Positions 8,373-17,899 of a DNA stretch of 64,000 bases are shown here, piece after piece (position 1 is the first letter of the stretch; each line of letters opens with the position of its first letter). Source of the DNA: CAVZCC01 sp963773765. GTDB taxonomy: Bacteria > Actinomycetota > Acidimicrobiia > Acidimicrobiales > Microtrichaceae. The notes under the pieces were generated by a model, which had not been told where the DNA came from, ran no database searches, and was given only the letters and a program-made list of their open reading frames with translations. Location: positions 1,612,001 to 1,676,000 of the forward strand of contig CAVZCC010000001.1 of NCBI GenBank assembly GCA_963773765.1. The letters run 5' to 3'. Position numbers and translations under genes: made by a program.

Positions 8373-9923
8373 TCAGGGACGGACCGCGGTCACACCGCCC
8401 AGGGTGCCGGACACGACGGCCCCGAAGGCGCCGACCTCGGTCCCGGCGTACGCGCTGTTGTCGGTGCTGCCCACGCCGACGGGCTGGTGGAACACCGTCG
8501 CCCCCGTCCGCCAGTCCAGCGCCTCCAGGGTCCAGACGTCGTCGCGGGCGCCCCAGCAGTAGGCCAGCCCCGTGGCACTGCTCATGGAGGGGATCCCGTT
8601 GGGACAGCTCACGGTGGTGTTGGCCCAGGCCGAGGTGAGCTCGTTCGCCACCGGGTCCCAACTGAACTTCTCCGCGCCGTGCGGTGCCACCGACGCGATG
8701 CCGGACAGGACCACGGCCAGCTGGCTGAACGCCGTGGTCTGGTCGAACGGCGGACCGTAGGCGTTGCTGACGGCCATGACGTCGTAGCCGCGGCCGGTCA
8801 GGGACTGCTCGGTCACCGACCGGGAGGCGGTGGGATCGCCGAACGTGATGGGCGTGTCGGCCGCGAACCGGCGGTCATGGCCGGCCAGGCCGGCCCAGTC
8901 GTCGGGGATGGCGTCGCGCCAGAACAGGTTGACGTGCATGAGTCCCCCGCCGTCGGCGATGGCCACCAGCTTGTCGCCGGAGCCCGACCCCAGCAGCGTG
9001 GGTGTGGTTCCGGAACCGGGTCCGAGCCGGCCCGGGGCGGGCACGGTGGGACCGCCGTCGTAGGCCACGCTCCAGGCGCCGTCGGCCGGATCCAGGCTGA
9101 GCGCGGTGCCCGTCCACTGGACCCGGCGCACCGTGCGCTCGCTGACCACGTAGATCCCGCCGTCCTCGTCGGTGGCGATCGAGTTCGACACCTCCTCGCC
9201 GTCGGGCAGGTGCACGGCCTGCACGCCGGTGAGGTCGCGTCGGACGGCGATGACGGACCCGTGCTTGGACACCAGCACGATCGTGCCGTCGTAGGTCAGG
9301 TTCATCCCGCCGATCACGTCGCCGGGCGCCAGCAGGTCGGCCGGGAGGTCCAGGGTGTCCGGGACGGACATGGGCGATCCGGGATCACCGGGGACGGCGT
9401 CACGGAACCGGCGCAGGACGCGCTGGCCGGCGGCGAAGAAGTTCCCGTCGCTGTCGGCCAGGGCGTAGGCGCTGGACAGGGCGTTGAGGAGGCCCCCGGA
9501 CAGGTCCGGGATGATCGTGGTCTCGTCGACCTTGCGGAACCCCGACGGGTCCTGCACCGCCTTGAACACCCCGAACCACGCCGAGCCCCACACCGGGTAG
9601 CTGCCGTCGGGGTAGGCCGGGCCGTAGGCCAGGGTGATGGATCCCGGTGAGGCCGGGAAGCGGTCGATCGACAGGGGCGTGCCCCGGGTCGGTCCCGGCA
9701 GGTCGGTCGAGTCCTGCTGGTAGGAGTTGCGGTGCGCGATGGGCCACGGCGAGTCGGCCAGGAACGGGTTGACCGGTGGCTCCACGCCGAGGGGGCCCGG
9801 CACCGGGTCGGGCGCGGGCGGGTCGACGGGACGCACCGGGACCGGAGCGCAGGCGGCCGTGGCCAACGCGAGCGCCAACGCGACGGCGAGGACGAGCCCT
9901 CGGGTGGTTCCCCTTCGCAGCAT
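8373..9923 (-). CDS. Secreted lipoprotein, probable beta-propeller
   Basis: A 516-residue protein with a lipoprotein signal peptide: RR near residue 3, a hydrophobic Ala/Leu/Val stretch, and a lipobox LATAAC with Cys near residue 27. A Pro-rich linker follows, then repeated blades with GNFFAAGQRVLRRF, GGIYVVSE and GLAYCWGARDDVWTLEALDW, resembling PQQ/quinoprotein-type repeat proteins. I see no catalytic motif. It is divergent from the cyclic-nucleotide-binding gene with about 154 bases between. Between its stop and the DUF1611 start lies a 165-base gap that holds the hairpin above and a small palindrome GGGCGAATCGCCC near 8251. The function is unknown. Confidence 0.75.
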   Translation of the reverse strand: MLRRGTTRGLVLAVALALALATAACAPVPVRPVDPPAPDPVPGPLGVEPPVNPFLADSPWPIAHRNSYQQDSTDLPGPTRGTPLSIDRFPASPGSITLAYGPAYPDGSYPVWGSAWFGVFKAVQDPSGFRKVDETTIIPDLSGGLLNALSSAYALADSDGNFFAAGQRVLRRFRDAVPGDPGSPMSVPDTLDLPADLLAPGDVIGGMNLTYDGTIVLVSKHGSVIAVRRDLTGVQAVHLPDGEEVSNSIATDEDGGIYVVSERTVRRVQWTGTALSLDPADGAWSVAYDGGPTVPAPGRLGPGSGTTPTLLGSGSGDKLVAIADGGGLMHVNLFWRDAIPDDWAGLAGHDRRFAADTPITFGDPTASRSVTEQSLTGRGYDVMAVSNAYGPPFDQTTAFSQLAVVLSGIASVAPHGAEKFSWDPVANELTSAWANTTVSCPNGIPSMSSATGLAYCWGARDDVWTLEALDWRTGATVFHQPVGVGSTDNSAYAGTEVGAFGAVVSGTLGGVTAVRP

Positions 9924-10077
9924 CGCCTGGCCTCCACTCCGACGGACCGCTCCGGGTCCGGGCGGAACCCCCCTCTTCTACGGATCACGGGATCCACTGT
10001 CAACCGGGAGTGACTACCGCGATGTCGGGCGCGGTGGCTCGGCGGGAGCGTTCCGGCGGCGCCGCTACGATCCACCC

Positions 10078-10560
10078 GTGGAAGACATGCTGGCGCTCGC
10101 GACCGACCTCCCGGAGGTCGAGCTCGCTCCCGGGGACGCCGTGGTGCGGGAGGGCGGCCAGAGCGGCAGCATCTGGGTGCTCGTCTCCGGAGCGCTGGAG
10201 GTCCGCAAGGGCGACGTGGTGGTCAACACCATCACCCACCCCGGTGCGCTGGTGGGCGAGATCTCCGTCCTGCTGGGCACGGACCACGCCGCCACCGTGG
10301 TGGCCACCGAGCCCAGCCGGCTGCGCCACGCCGAGGACGGCCAGGCGCTCCTGGCGGCCAACCCGGAGGTCACCCGCTTCGTCGCGGTCGGCCTGGCCGA
10401 ACGGCTGAACTTCGTCACCACCTACCTGGCCGACCTCAAGCTGCAGTACGGCGACGCCCCGGGACTCACGATGGTCTCCGACGTGCTGGGGCAGTTGGCC
10501 CAGCGGCAGGGACCCGCGGCCCGTCCCGGCTCGGCCCGGGACCCGGACCCCCAGTACTGA
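10078..10560 (+). CDS. Cyclic nucleotide-binding domain protein without DNA-binding domain
   Basis: A 160-residue protein. Residues 10-110 form a cNMP-binding beta barrel: ELAPGDAVVREGGQSGSIWVLVSGALEV, then GALVGEISVLLG, the phosphate-binding cassette region, and ATVVATEPSRL. The helix-turn-helix of Crp/Fnr regulators is missing, so it is a stand-alone sensor module. I chose GTG at 10078 because the barrel starts soon after it and the upstream frame is not protein-like; ATG at 10087 is the alternative. The ligand and partner are unknown. Confidence 0.8.
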   Translation: MEDMLALATDLPEVELAPGDAVVREGGQSGSIWVLVSGALEVRKGDVVVNTITHPGALVGEISVLLGTDHAATVVATEPSRLRHAEDGQALLAANPEVTRFVAVGLAERLNFVTTYLADLKLQYGDAPGLTMVSDVLGQLAQRQGPAARPGSARDPDPQY

Positions 10561-10578
10561 CGGCCTCGACCGCGACGC

Positions 10579-11328
10579 TCAGAACACGGTCCGGGCCGGC
10601 ACCAGTCCGTCCGGCAGGTGGACCTCCTCGGTCCCCATCAGGGACACCCACGTGGCCCAGCCGTCGTCCAGGTCGATGTCGATCCGGGCCGGCACCGGGC
10701 CCATCTGGCGGCCGGCGTTGAACACCCAGGTCCCACCGATCCGGTCCACCCACGCCCCCTCGGGCTTGAACGGCGGATCGTGGACGTGGCCGGTGAGCAC
10801 CACGTCGGGCCGGTACGTGTCGATCCAGCGGCCCAGGTCCTCGTCGCCGTAGGACCGCTGGCCCGTCCAGCACGTCGGGGACCCGAGCGGGGGCCAGTGG
10901 TACACCCACACCCAGCGGTCCGGACGCCGTGCCGCGTCGGCCGCGAGCTGCGCCTCCACGGCGTCGCGGCCCATGGGCCCGTCCCACCACGGGCAGATCG
11001 TGACCAGGGTGTCGCCCACCACCAGGGAGTCGCCGTCGGTCGGGACACCGGCGGCACGGGCCTCGGCCAGCCACAGCGCCGACTGCTCCCCGTTGGCGTC
11101 GGGGCCGGTCAGGTCGTGGTTGCCGGAGCTCACCGCCACCGGCCCGATCGAGTGCAGGAGCGACAGGTAGCGGAGCACCACCACGGTCTGGGCGTCGAGC
11201 GACACGGCCGACGCGATGTCCAGCTGGTCACCGGCCAGCACCACCAGGTCGAAGTCGGGCGCGGCCTGGACCACCCAGTCGAACTGGGGCAGGGAGTAGT
11301 GGAGGTCGGAGACGAGGAGGATGCGCAT
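10579..11328 (-). CDS. Metallophosphoesterase (calcineurin-like)
   Basis: A 249-residue protein of the binuclear-metal phosphoesterase superfamily. The motifs run in order: SDLHYSLP (D, H ligands) at the N-terminus, LAGDQLD, SSGNHDL, then VYHWPP and LTGHVHDPPF. All metal ligands appear present. ATG at 11328 opens directly on the conserved MRILLVSDLH; the upstream open frame only reads through a 15-base tandem repeat and is not coding. No signal peptide is visible. The substrate (cyclic nucleotide, phospholipid or phosphoprotein) cannot be told. Converges with the cNMP-binding gene. Confidence 0.88.
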   Translation of the reverse strand: MRILLVSDLHYSLPQFDWVVQAAPDFDLVVLAGDQLDIASAVSLDAQTVVVLRYLSLLHSIGPVAVSSGNHDLTGPDANGEQSALWLAEARAAGVPTDGDSLVVGDTLVTICPWWDGPMGRDAVEAQLAADAARRPDRWVWVYHWPPLGSPTCWTGQRSYGDEDLGRWIDTYRPDVVLTGHVHDPPFKPEGAWVDRIGGTWVFNAGRQMGPVPARIDIDLDDGWATWVSLMGTEEVHLPDGLVPARTVF

Positions 11329-11390
11329 GGTCCCGCCGGTCGAGTGGAGCGAGCGGAGCCTAGGGCGGCCGACGGAACGGGGCGGAGCAC

Positions 11391-11464
11391 CCGACCGCCC
11401 ACATCGGACCGCTCCGCATCCGACCGCCCCACACCCGACCGCCCCATACCCGACCGCCCCGGAT
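11391..11464. repeat. Five tandem copies of a 15-base unit
   Basis: Imperfect head-to-tail copies of CCGACCGCCCCACAC (units at 11391, 11405, 11420, 11435 and 11450, the first one base short, the last three nearly identical). They sit between the alpha-galactosidase terminator and the metallophosphoesterase start, in what would be the latter's 5' region. Confidence 0.8.
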
Positions 11465-11466
11465 CC

Positions 11467-11505
11467 TGCGTCAGTTCTCGGGCCGGTGGCCCGAGAACTG
11501 ACGCA
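11467..11505 (-). terminator. Strong hairpin terminator after the alpha-galactosidase gene
   Basis: A perfect 18-base inverted repeat with a 3-base loop (arms 11467-11484 and 11488-11505, core TTCTCGGGCC/GGCCCGAGAA), 20 bases past the GH36 stop. There is no U-tract, so it would act as an I-shaped terminator, common in actinobacteria. Confidence 0.75.
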
Positions 11506-11524
11506 CGAACGGCGGGTGGGGGGA

Positions 11525-13676
11525 TCAGCGGGCCTGCAGCTCCCAGATCCGCGAGGTGCACGGATCGGCGAGGGGCCAGGCCAGGCCGTCGGAGGCCAGG
11601 GCAGCACCGGTGAGCTCCCCGTCGTCCACCGGTTCGTCCGCGCCCAGGTCGGTCCACCGCACCGCGTAGGTCAACCCCGGGTCCAGGCCCGGCACCAGCA
11701 GCCGGGGCGCCGGGCGCGGACGGTTCCTCCAACTGGTGGGCGAACACCACGGCCCGGGACCGGTCGGGCCCCACGTGGGCCAGCGCGGCCCGGGAACGGT
11801 CGTCCCCCTCCACCGGTGACACCAGGCGGACCGGCGCCACCTGCTGCACCAGGTCCTGGGTGCGCCGGGCCACCGCCACCGCCCGCCGGCACACGGCCAC
11901 CTCGTCCTCGCTGAGCGCGTCCAGGTCCAGGTCGAAGCCGAACCGGCCCGACAGGGCAACGGCGCAGGCGAACCGCAGCGGCCGGCCGCCCCACCGGGTC
12001 ACGTGGGCAGCCATGGCCGACGCCGGGAAGAAGTGCGAACAGGCCCACTGCATCCGCACCCGCGTGACGGGGTCGGTGTTGTCCGAGGTCCAGAACTCGT
12101 GGAACCAGCGCAGGGTGCCGTGGTCCGTCCGCCCCCCGCCGGAGGCGCACAGCATCAGCTCCACCTCCGGGTGCCCGGCGGCCACCCGGGCCATCACCTC
12201 CCACGTGGCCCACACCTGGTCCACCCACACGTTGGCCTGGCGGTCCGGGCCCAACGTGGGGGACCCGGGGTCGGTGACCGGCCGGTTGGCGTCCCACTTC
12301 ACGTAGGAGATGCCGGGCACGGGCCCCAGCGTCCGGTCGACCACCCCGACCTCGAAGTCGCGGACCTCGGCCCGGAGCGGGTCCAGGTACAGCTGGTTCC
12401 GGTGCTGGCGGGGCTCACGGCCGTCGCGCACCACCCAGTCGGGGTGGCGGGCGTAGAGGTCGCTCACCGGGTTCACCATCTCCGGCTCCAGCCAGATGCC
12501 GAACCGGATGCCGCGGGCCGCCGCGGCGTCGGCCAGCGGGGCCAGTCCCCGGGGCAGCTTCGCCGGGTCCGGGTCCCAGTCGCCGAGCGACGTGGTGTCG
12601 TCGTCCCGGGGATGGGTGGTGCCGAACCAGCCGTCGTCCAGCAGGAACAGGTCCGCGCCCAGGTCCGCGGCGCGGTCGATCAGGCCGACGATGCGGTCCT
12701 GGTCGAAGTCGAAGAAGGTGGCCTCCCAGTTGTTGACCACCAGTGGCCGGAGGCGGTCCGGGTCACGCAGGACGCGGTCCCGGGTCCAGCGATGGAACCG
12801 TCGGGTGGTCTCGGCCCGACCCGAGCCGGACCACGTCCAGGCCACCGTGGGCGTCACGAAGCGCACGCCGGGGTCCAGCACGTACTCGGCCCCCATCGGG
12901 TTGGCACCGGCCCGCAGCCGCACCTCCCGGGGTGCGTCACGGTCGGCGGTGGGGCGCACGTCCAGGTCGACGCGGGTGTTGCCGCCCCACGCCACCGCCA
13001 GCGCGATGACGTCGCCGTCGTCCTCGCCCGACGCTCCGTCGGGTGACAGGAGCACGCAGGGGCTTCGCTGGAGGTGGGGCTGCACGCCACCGAGGCTGCC
13101 CAGCGACTTGGTGCCGGGGGTGAGCCGCTCGGTGGTCCAGGCCCACTCGTCGGCCCATCCGCTCCCGCCGAACTGGCACAGCTCGGCGTCACCGGCGGCC
13201 AGCAGGAACGGCGCGACCGAGTCGTAGTCCAGGAGCCGGACGGGCCCGTCCTCCTGGTGCAGCACCTCCACCCACTGCTCCAGCACGCCGGAGTCGGGGT
13301 GGGTGCGGAGGTGGTGCTCCACGGTCAGGGGGAGCATCTCGTCACGACAGGTCACCACCACGTGCTCGCCGTCGGGGCCGGGCGTCCGGGTGACCTCGTG
13401 CACCACCAGCCGGGTGGTGAGGGTGCCGTCGGCGTGGGTGATGCGCAACGCAGCCGGCCGGTAGGGGTCGCCCCCTCCCCACGTCGGGTAGGCGTCCGGG
13501 TACCAGATGGCGTCCACGTCCAGGCCGGCGCGGTGCCCCGCCGTTCCCAGCCCGACCTGGCGCAGTCGCCCGCCGGCGTCGGCGGCCCACGTGAGCCCCC
13601 ATCCACCTGCGTCCACCCTGATCAGGTCCGCGGCCTCACCGTCGCCATCGCCCGCTGCCTGTGCTGGTGGTTCCAC
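11525..13676 (-). CDS. Alpha-galactosidase, glycoside hydrolase family 36 (one frame break near the 3' end)
   Basis: A GH36 alpha-galactosidase of about 715 residues. Visible motifs are FLLDDGWF, FGIWLEPEMV, the nucleophile region YVKWDANRPV, a conserved CASGGGR, and the acid/base region FWTSDNTDP. The reading frame is intact to about 11720, where one base change is needed; the following frame gives a proper GH36 C-terminal beta domain ending RIWELQAR. The start is uncertain: I favour GTG at 13676, leaving about 165 bases to the divergent metallohydrolase gene; an ATG at 13850 in the same frame would overlap that gene. The frame break is probably a sequencing indel in a GC run. Confidence 0.88.
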
Positions 13677-13843
13677 GACACTTCCCGATCCGGTCCGAAC
13701 ATCGACGGGTGCACCGTAGGGGAACGGGCCCCGGCCCCCGGGGTGAAGATCGGGCGATCCCCGACGACGGTCGAGGACCACCGGGGCCCCAGCGGACCAC
13801 CGATGGGCGGAACGCCACAGCCGACGGGTGACAGGCTGAGCGG

Positions 13844-15628
13844 ATGACACGACGCACGCTGGGTCGGGTGGGTGGTGTGGGCGCCCTGCTGGTGGTCCTG
13901 GCGGCGGCGGGGGTGATGACCGGGCCCGGCGCCGGGGCCCGACCCGCGACGTGCGGGGACACCCCCACCACGGTGCGGGGCACGGCCCGGCCCGGCCAGC
14001 AGACGACCTACGAGCTGTTCCCGTTCGTCGTCCCGGAGGGCACGGCGCGGATCGAGGTGGGCTACGCGTGGGAGCCGGAGGACGGCGGGGTGATCGACCT
14101 GGGCGTGTGGGACGCCGACGGCACCAGCGGCCCGGACGCGTTCAGGACCTGGGCCGGGAGCCGCCAGGGCCGCCTGGACCAGGGCACCGCTCCGCTCGTC
14201 ATCGCGCCCGACCGCAACGAGCGCACGGTCGTGCCCGACGCCATCCAGGCGGGCACCTGGCACGTCGAACTGGGCTACGCCGCGGTGGAGCAACCGCTCG
14301 ACTGGCGCATCGAGTTGCGCTGCGTGCCCGGAGACGCCGCGGAACCGTTGGCCCCGGACCCGGTGGACCCCACGGCCGTCATCGCGGACGCGCCGGGCTG
14401 GTACGCCGGGGACTTCCACCTGCACGCCTACCACAGCAATCCGGAGGGTCCGGCGCCGGACCAGATGGTGGCCAAGGCCCGGGACGCAGGCCTGGACATC
14501 ATCCCCGTGACCGAATACGTCACGCCGGCGCACTGGGACCGCCTGGGTGCGGCACAACGCGACCACCCCGACGTGCTGATCTGGCCCGGCCGGGAGGTCA
14601 TCACCTACTTCGGGCACCTGATCGTGCTGTCCGAGACCCGGTCCACCGTGGAGTACCGGGTGGGCTTCCGGGACGTCACGGTGGCCGACATCCAACGGGA
14701 CTCCGTCAGCGATGGGGCGCTGGTGTCCCTGGCCCACCCCACCATCTTCCCGCCCGAGCAGTTCGGGTCGTTGTGCCGGGGCTGCTACCTGCAGATGCTG
14801 GACGACCTGGACCTGGACCGGGTGCAGCTGCTGGAGGTGGTGACGGAGGCGTCGGTGGCGGAGCTCGGGGGCCGGCCCGTGCCCAACCCGTTCGTGCGGA
14901 CCGCGGTGGAACTGTGGGAAGGCCTCCTGCGCGACGGGCACCGCATCACCGCGGTGTCCGGTTCGGACGACAAGTTGGGCGACGGGTACGGAGCCACCTC
15001 CACCATGGTGTGGGCAGAGCAGCTGAGCCGCCCCGCGGTGGACGAGGCGCTGCGACGGGGCCACGCCTACGTCCGCGGCCTGGGCCGGGAGAGCCCCGAG
15101 ATGGAGCTGACGGGCACCACCGCGGACGGGACCGTCGGCATGTTCGGCGACACGCTGGTGGCGGACCGTGCCGAGCTGTCCATCACGGTCCGCGGGGGTG
15201 ACGGCCAGGTGCTGTCCATCCGCCGGAACGGCACCGAGGTCGAGCGGGTCCCGGTCACCGGGGACACCTTCACCCACACCGTGCCGGCGGCCCGCTCCGG
15301 GGACGAGGGCCCGCTCGGCACCTTCTGGGGCGCCGAGGTCCTGGACCTGGACCGCTTCCCGGGCAGCGAGGTCCCCACGGTGATCGCCAACCCCGTGTTC
15401 CTGGCCGACCGCGCCGCACCCGGGCCGGACCTGCCCACCTTCCGACGCCCGGAGGCCGGTGCAGGCCCAGCTCCGGCCGCGGTCGGCGGGAAGGATGGCG
15501 GGACGGGTGCCGCGCCGTGGCAGGTCGCCGGCGCAGCCGGTGCGCTGGTGGTGGCGAGCATGGTGGTGGCAGGCATCGTGGTGGCGGGCCGCCGCCGCAG
15601 ATCGGGGCGCTACGACGGAGCCGGGTGA
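13844..15628 (+). CDS. Secreted, membrane-anchored PHP-type metallohydrolase (CehA/McbA-like)
   Basis: A 594-residue protein with an N-terminal signal peptide (TRRTLGRVGG then a hydrophobic stretch) and a C-terminal transmembrane helix followed by RRRR, giving a cell-surface anchored enzyme. An N-terminal beta-sandwich (residues 35-175) precedes a PHP-like domain: GDFHLHAYHS near residue 193, VTEYVTP, WPGREVIT, LAHPTIFPP and SGSDDKLG are the metal-binding regions. CehA/McbA relatives hydrolyse carbamates and phosphoesters; the substrate here is unknown. It is divergent from the alpha-galactosidase gene. Confidence 0.8.
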   Translation: MTRRTLGRVGGVGALLVVLAAAGVMTGPGAGARPATCGDTPTTVRGTARPGQQTTYELFPFVVPEGTARIEVGYAWEPEDGGVIDLGVWDADGTSGPDAFRTWAGSRQGRLDQGTAPLVIAPDRNERTVVPDAIQAGTWHVELGYAAVEQPLDWRIELRCVPGDAAEPLAPDPVDPTAVIADAPGWYAGDFHLHAYHSNPEGPAPDQMVAKARDAGLDIIPVTEYVTPAHWDRLGAAQRDHPDVLIWPGREVITYFGHLIVLSETRSTVEYRVGFRDVTVADIQRDSVSDGALVSLAHPTIFPPEQFGSLCRGCYLQMLDDLDLDRVQLLEVVTEASVAELGGRPVPNPFVRTAVELWEGLLRDGHRITAVSGSDDKLGDGYGATSTMVWAEQLSRPAVDEALRRGHAYVRGLGRESPEMELTGTTADGTVGMFGDTLVADRAELSITVRGGDGQVLSIRRNGTEVERVPVTGDTFTHTVPAARSGDEGPLGTFWGAEVLDLDRFPGSEVPTVIANPVFLADRAAPGPDLPTFRRPEAGAGPAPAAVGGKDGGTGAAPWQVAGAAGALVVASMVVAGIVVAGRRRRSGRYDGAG

Positions 15629-15753
15629 CGGCCGGACCCGGACGCCGGGACCGGGTGACAGCCGAACCCGGACGCCGGGACCGGTGACGACGGACCGTGG
15701 CCCCTTGACGACGGCGTTCCGCTCCATCACCGTGGACCTCGGTGCAGAGGGGA

Positions 15754-16533
15754 ATGGCGCTCGGGGTGCCAGGCCTGGCCCTCGCCGCGGCGGGGGGCCT
15801 GTGGGCACAGGCGAAACGGGCTGCCAACGCGCCCCTCCCCCAGTTCCAGGACCTCGACCCCTCGGGCCGGTACGGCGCGGCGCACGGTGATCCGGTGCGG
15901 ATGGTGGTCCTGGGTGACAGCTCGGTGACCGGGCCCGGGTTGAGCCACGGGTCGCTGGTCTGGATCGCCCGGCTGGCCGACCGCCTGCCGTGGGACGTGG
16001 AGCTGGTCAGCGTGGCCCGGGGAGGATCCCGGGTCCGGGACGTGCTCCGCCACCAGCACGCCGACGCCGTGATGCACCGGCCCGACGTGTTCGTGCTGGC
16101 CGTCGGCGCCAACGACGCCCTCCACGGGACCACGGCGCGCCAGTACGCCCGAGACCTGGGTCCCCTGCTCGACGGGCTCACCGCCGTGGCCCCCGTCGCC
16201 ACGCTGGGCATCGGTGACCTGTCGGTCATCCCCCGGGTCCCGCCCACACTGCGGCCGGTCCTGGCCCGTCGCAGCGCCACCATCGACCGGACCCATGCCG
16301 CGGTCAGCGCCACCCGGGCCGGCGTGGTGCGGGTGCCGGTGAGCACGCTGTCCGACGGGCACTTCCGGGACCTCGGCCCGGACCTGTTCTCCCCCGACCG
16401 GTTCCACCCGAACGAGCGGGGCCACCACCTGTGGGCCGGGCTGTTCCTCCCCTACGTCCGCGCCGCGCTGTCGGGCGGCGCGGGTGACCGGATCGACCTC
16501 CGGGACCACCACCCCACCGCGGCCCTGACCTGA
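15754..16533 (+). CDS. SGNH/GDSL-family hydrolase
   Basis: A 259-residue esterase/lipase-type protein. Block I is VVLGDSSVTG with the nucleophile Ser, block III is VGANDA, and block V is DRFHPNERGH with the catalytic Asp and His. A hydrophobic N-terminal segment (LGVPGLALAAAGGLWAQA) may be a signal or anchor. ATG at 15754 is preceded by AGAGGGG, a better start than the GTG at 15742. It follows the metallohydrolase by 125 bases that contain only a short repeated GACCCGGACGCCGGGACCG motif. The substrate is unknown. Confidence 0.85.
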   Translation: MALGVPGLALAAAGGLWAQAKRAANAPLPQFQDLDPSGRYGAAHGDPVRMVVLGDSSVTGPGLSHGSLVWIARLADRLPWDVELVSVARGGSRVRDVLRHQHADAVMHRPDVFVLAVGANDALHGTTARQYARDLGPLLDGLTAVAPVATLGIGDLSVIPRVPPTLRPVLARRSATIDRTHAAVSATRAGVVRVPVSTLSDGHFRDLGPDLFSPDRFHPNERGHHLWAGLFLPYVRAALSGGAGDRIDLRDHHPTAALT

Positions 16534-16584
16534 CCCAGCCGAGCGCCTGGCAGGTTCATCCCGTGGACCGGGCACGACGCCGGG

Positions 16585-17898
16585 TCAGAGCCGGGACGCG
16601 AACTCCTCGTCCAGCGGCGAGGGCACCTTCCATGCCGTCATGGAGCCGAACCAGCGGCGGGCATCGTCGGCGCGGCCGGACTCGACCAGACCGGTCAGGT
16701 ACGCCTGGCGGAACAGGTCGTCCTGCGCGTCACTCCCGCCGACGGCCGTCATCCGGTCCATCACCGGGTCCAGGAGCTCCGCGGCCCGGCCGGGGTCGCC
16801 CGAGCCGTGCGCGATCGCGGCGTCCACCACCGCCAGGCCGATCGGCCGCCACACCCGGACGGCCTCACCGTCGCCGGCATCGGCGCGCCGCTGGACGGAG
16901 GCACGGAGGGTCTGGAGGGCCCCGGTCCGTCCGGCGCGGGCCAGCGCGTAGCCGTGATGGGCGCTCAGGAAGGGGAACACGCACTCGTGGGCACGGGCCT
17001 CCACGTGGTCGGCCACCTCGGACCAGCGGTCGTCCTCGATGGCCCACCCTCCCATCTCCGCCCGCCAGAGGTAGGACACGGCATCGATCTGCTCGCCGGG
17101 CGAGTCCGGGGCCACACCCCAGATGTGGTCCCGGTAGACCGCCTCGGCCCGGTCGAACTCCAGCTGGTCCAGGTGTGCGACGGCCAGGTGCCAGGCGTTG
17201 TGGCAGTGGATGACCCGGCCGCTCGCCTCCCAGGCAGGAAGGAAGCTCCGCAGTCGCGCCAGGTCGGCGGGCGGGTCGCCCCGGGTGATGAACACGTGGG
17301 CCAGGGTGTGGTGGGCCCAGGCGGTCCCGGCGTCCACGGACAGGGCCTCCTCGGCCAGGGCGGCGGCCCGGTCCGGTTCCCCGGACAGCTCCGTGGCGAA
17401 CGACCACACGGCCAGGAAGTCGGCGTCGCCCCGGTTGGGGCCCTGGATCCGCTCGACCTGGTCCCGGAACCGTCGGCCCATGTGCTGCTGGCCCAGCACG
17501 TAGTAGTTGAACTCCAACGCCTTCAGCGCCAGCAGGTCGGTGGGCCAGGTGGTGACCAGGTCCTCCAGCAGCTCGACCGCGGCCAGGAAGTCGCCGGTGT
17601 GCCAGCGCAGGAGCGCAGCCAGCGTGGCGCGCTCACGTTCGTTCATCGTCGGCTCGAGGGTGCCGGCGTCCTGCAGGTGGCCCGCGGCGGCGGCCGACGA
17701 CTCCGTCGTCTGGCCGTACAGGCCCAGCATGGCCGCACCGAGTTGCAGTGCCGCCACCTGCGGATGGCGGGACGCCGCGTCCAGGACCTCCTCCACCCCC
17801 GGGTCCAGGCCGACCAGGCGGTCGGTGAACTCGTCCAGTGCCGCGATCGCGTCCTGGTCGCCGGTGCTGACCTCCAACCCACGCCGGGTCGCGCCCAC
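16585..17898 (-). CDS. Tetratricopeptide repeat protein (TTC38-like)
   Basis: A 437-residue, mostly helical repeat protein: ALLRWHTGDFLAAVELLEDL, ALKALEFNYYVLG, DRAAALAEEALSVD and HNAWHLAVAHLDQLEFDRA are TPR-like units. The segment around NAWHLAVAHL resembles the TTC38 family. No catalytic or membrane feature is visible. GTG at 17898 is the first in-frame start after the DUF2252 stop (one base gap), so the two genes are probably co-translated. Role unknown. Confidence 0.75.
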   Translation of the reverse strand: MGATRRGLEVSTGDQDAIAALDEFTDRLVGLDPGVEEVLDAASRHPQVAALQLGAAMLGLYGQTTESSAAAAGHLQDAGTLEPTMNERERATLAALLRWHTGDFLAAVELLEDLVTTWPTDLLALKALEFNYYVLGQQHMGRRFRDQVERIQGPNRGDADFLAVWSFATELSGEPDRAAALAEEALSVDAGTAWAHHTLAHVFITRGDPPADLARLRSFLPAWEASGRVIHCHNAWHLAVAHLDQLEFDRAEAVYRDHIWGVAPDSPGEQIDAVSYLWRAEMGGWAIEDDRWSEVADHVEARAHECVFPFLSAHHGYALARAGRTGALQTLRASVQRRADAGDGEAVRVWRPIGLAVVDAAIAHGSGDPGRAAELLDPVMDRMTAVGGSDAQDDLFRQAYLTGLVESGRADDARRWFGSMTAWKVPSPLDEEFASRL

Positions 17899-17899
17899 C

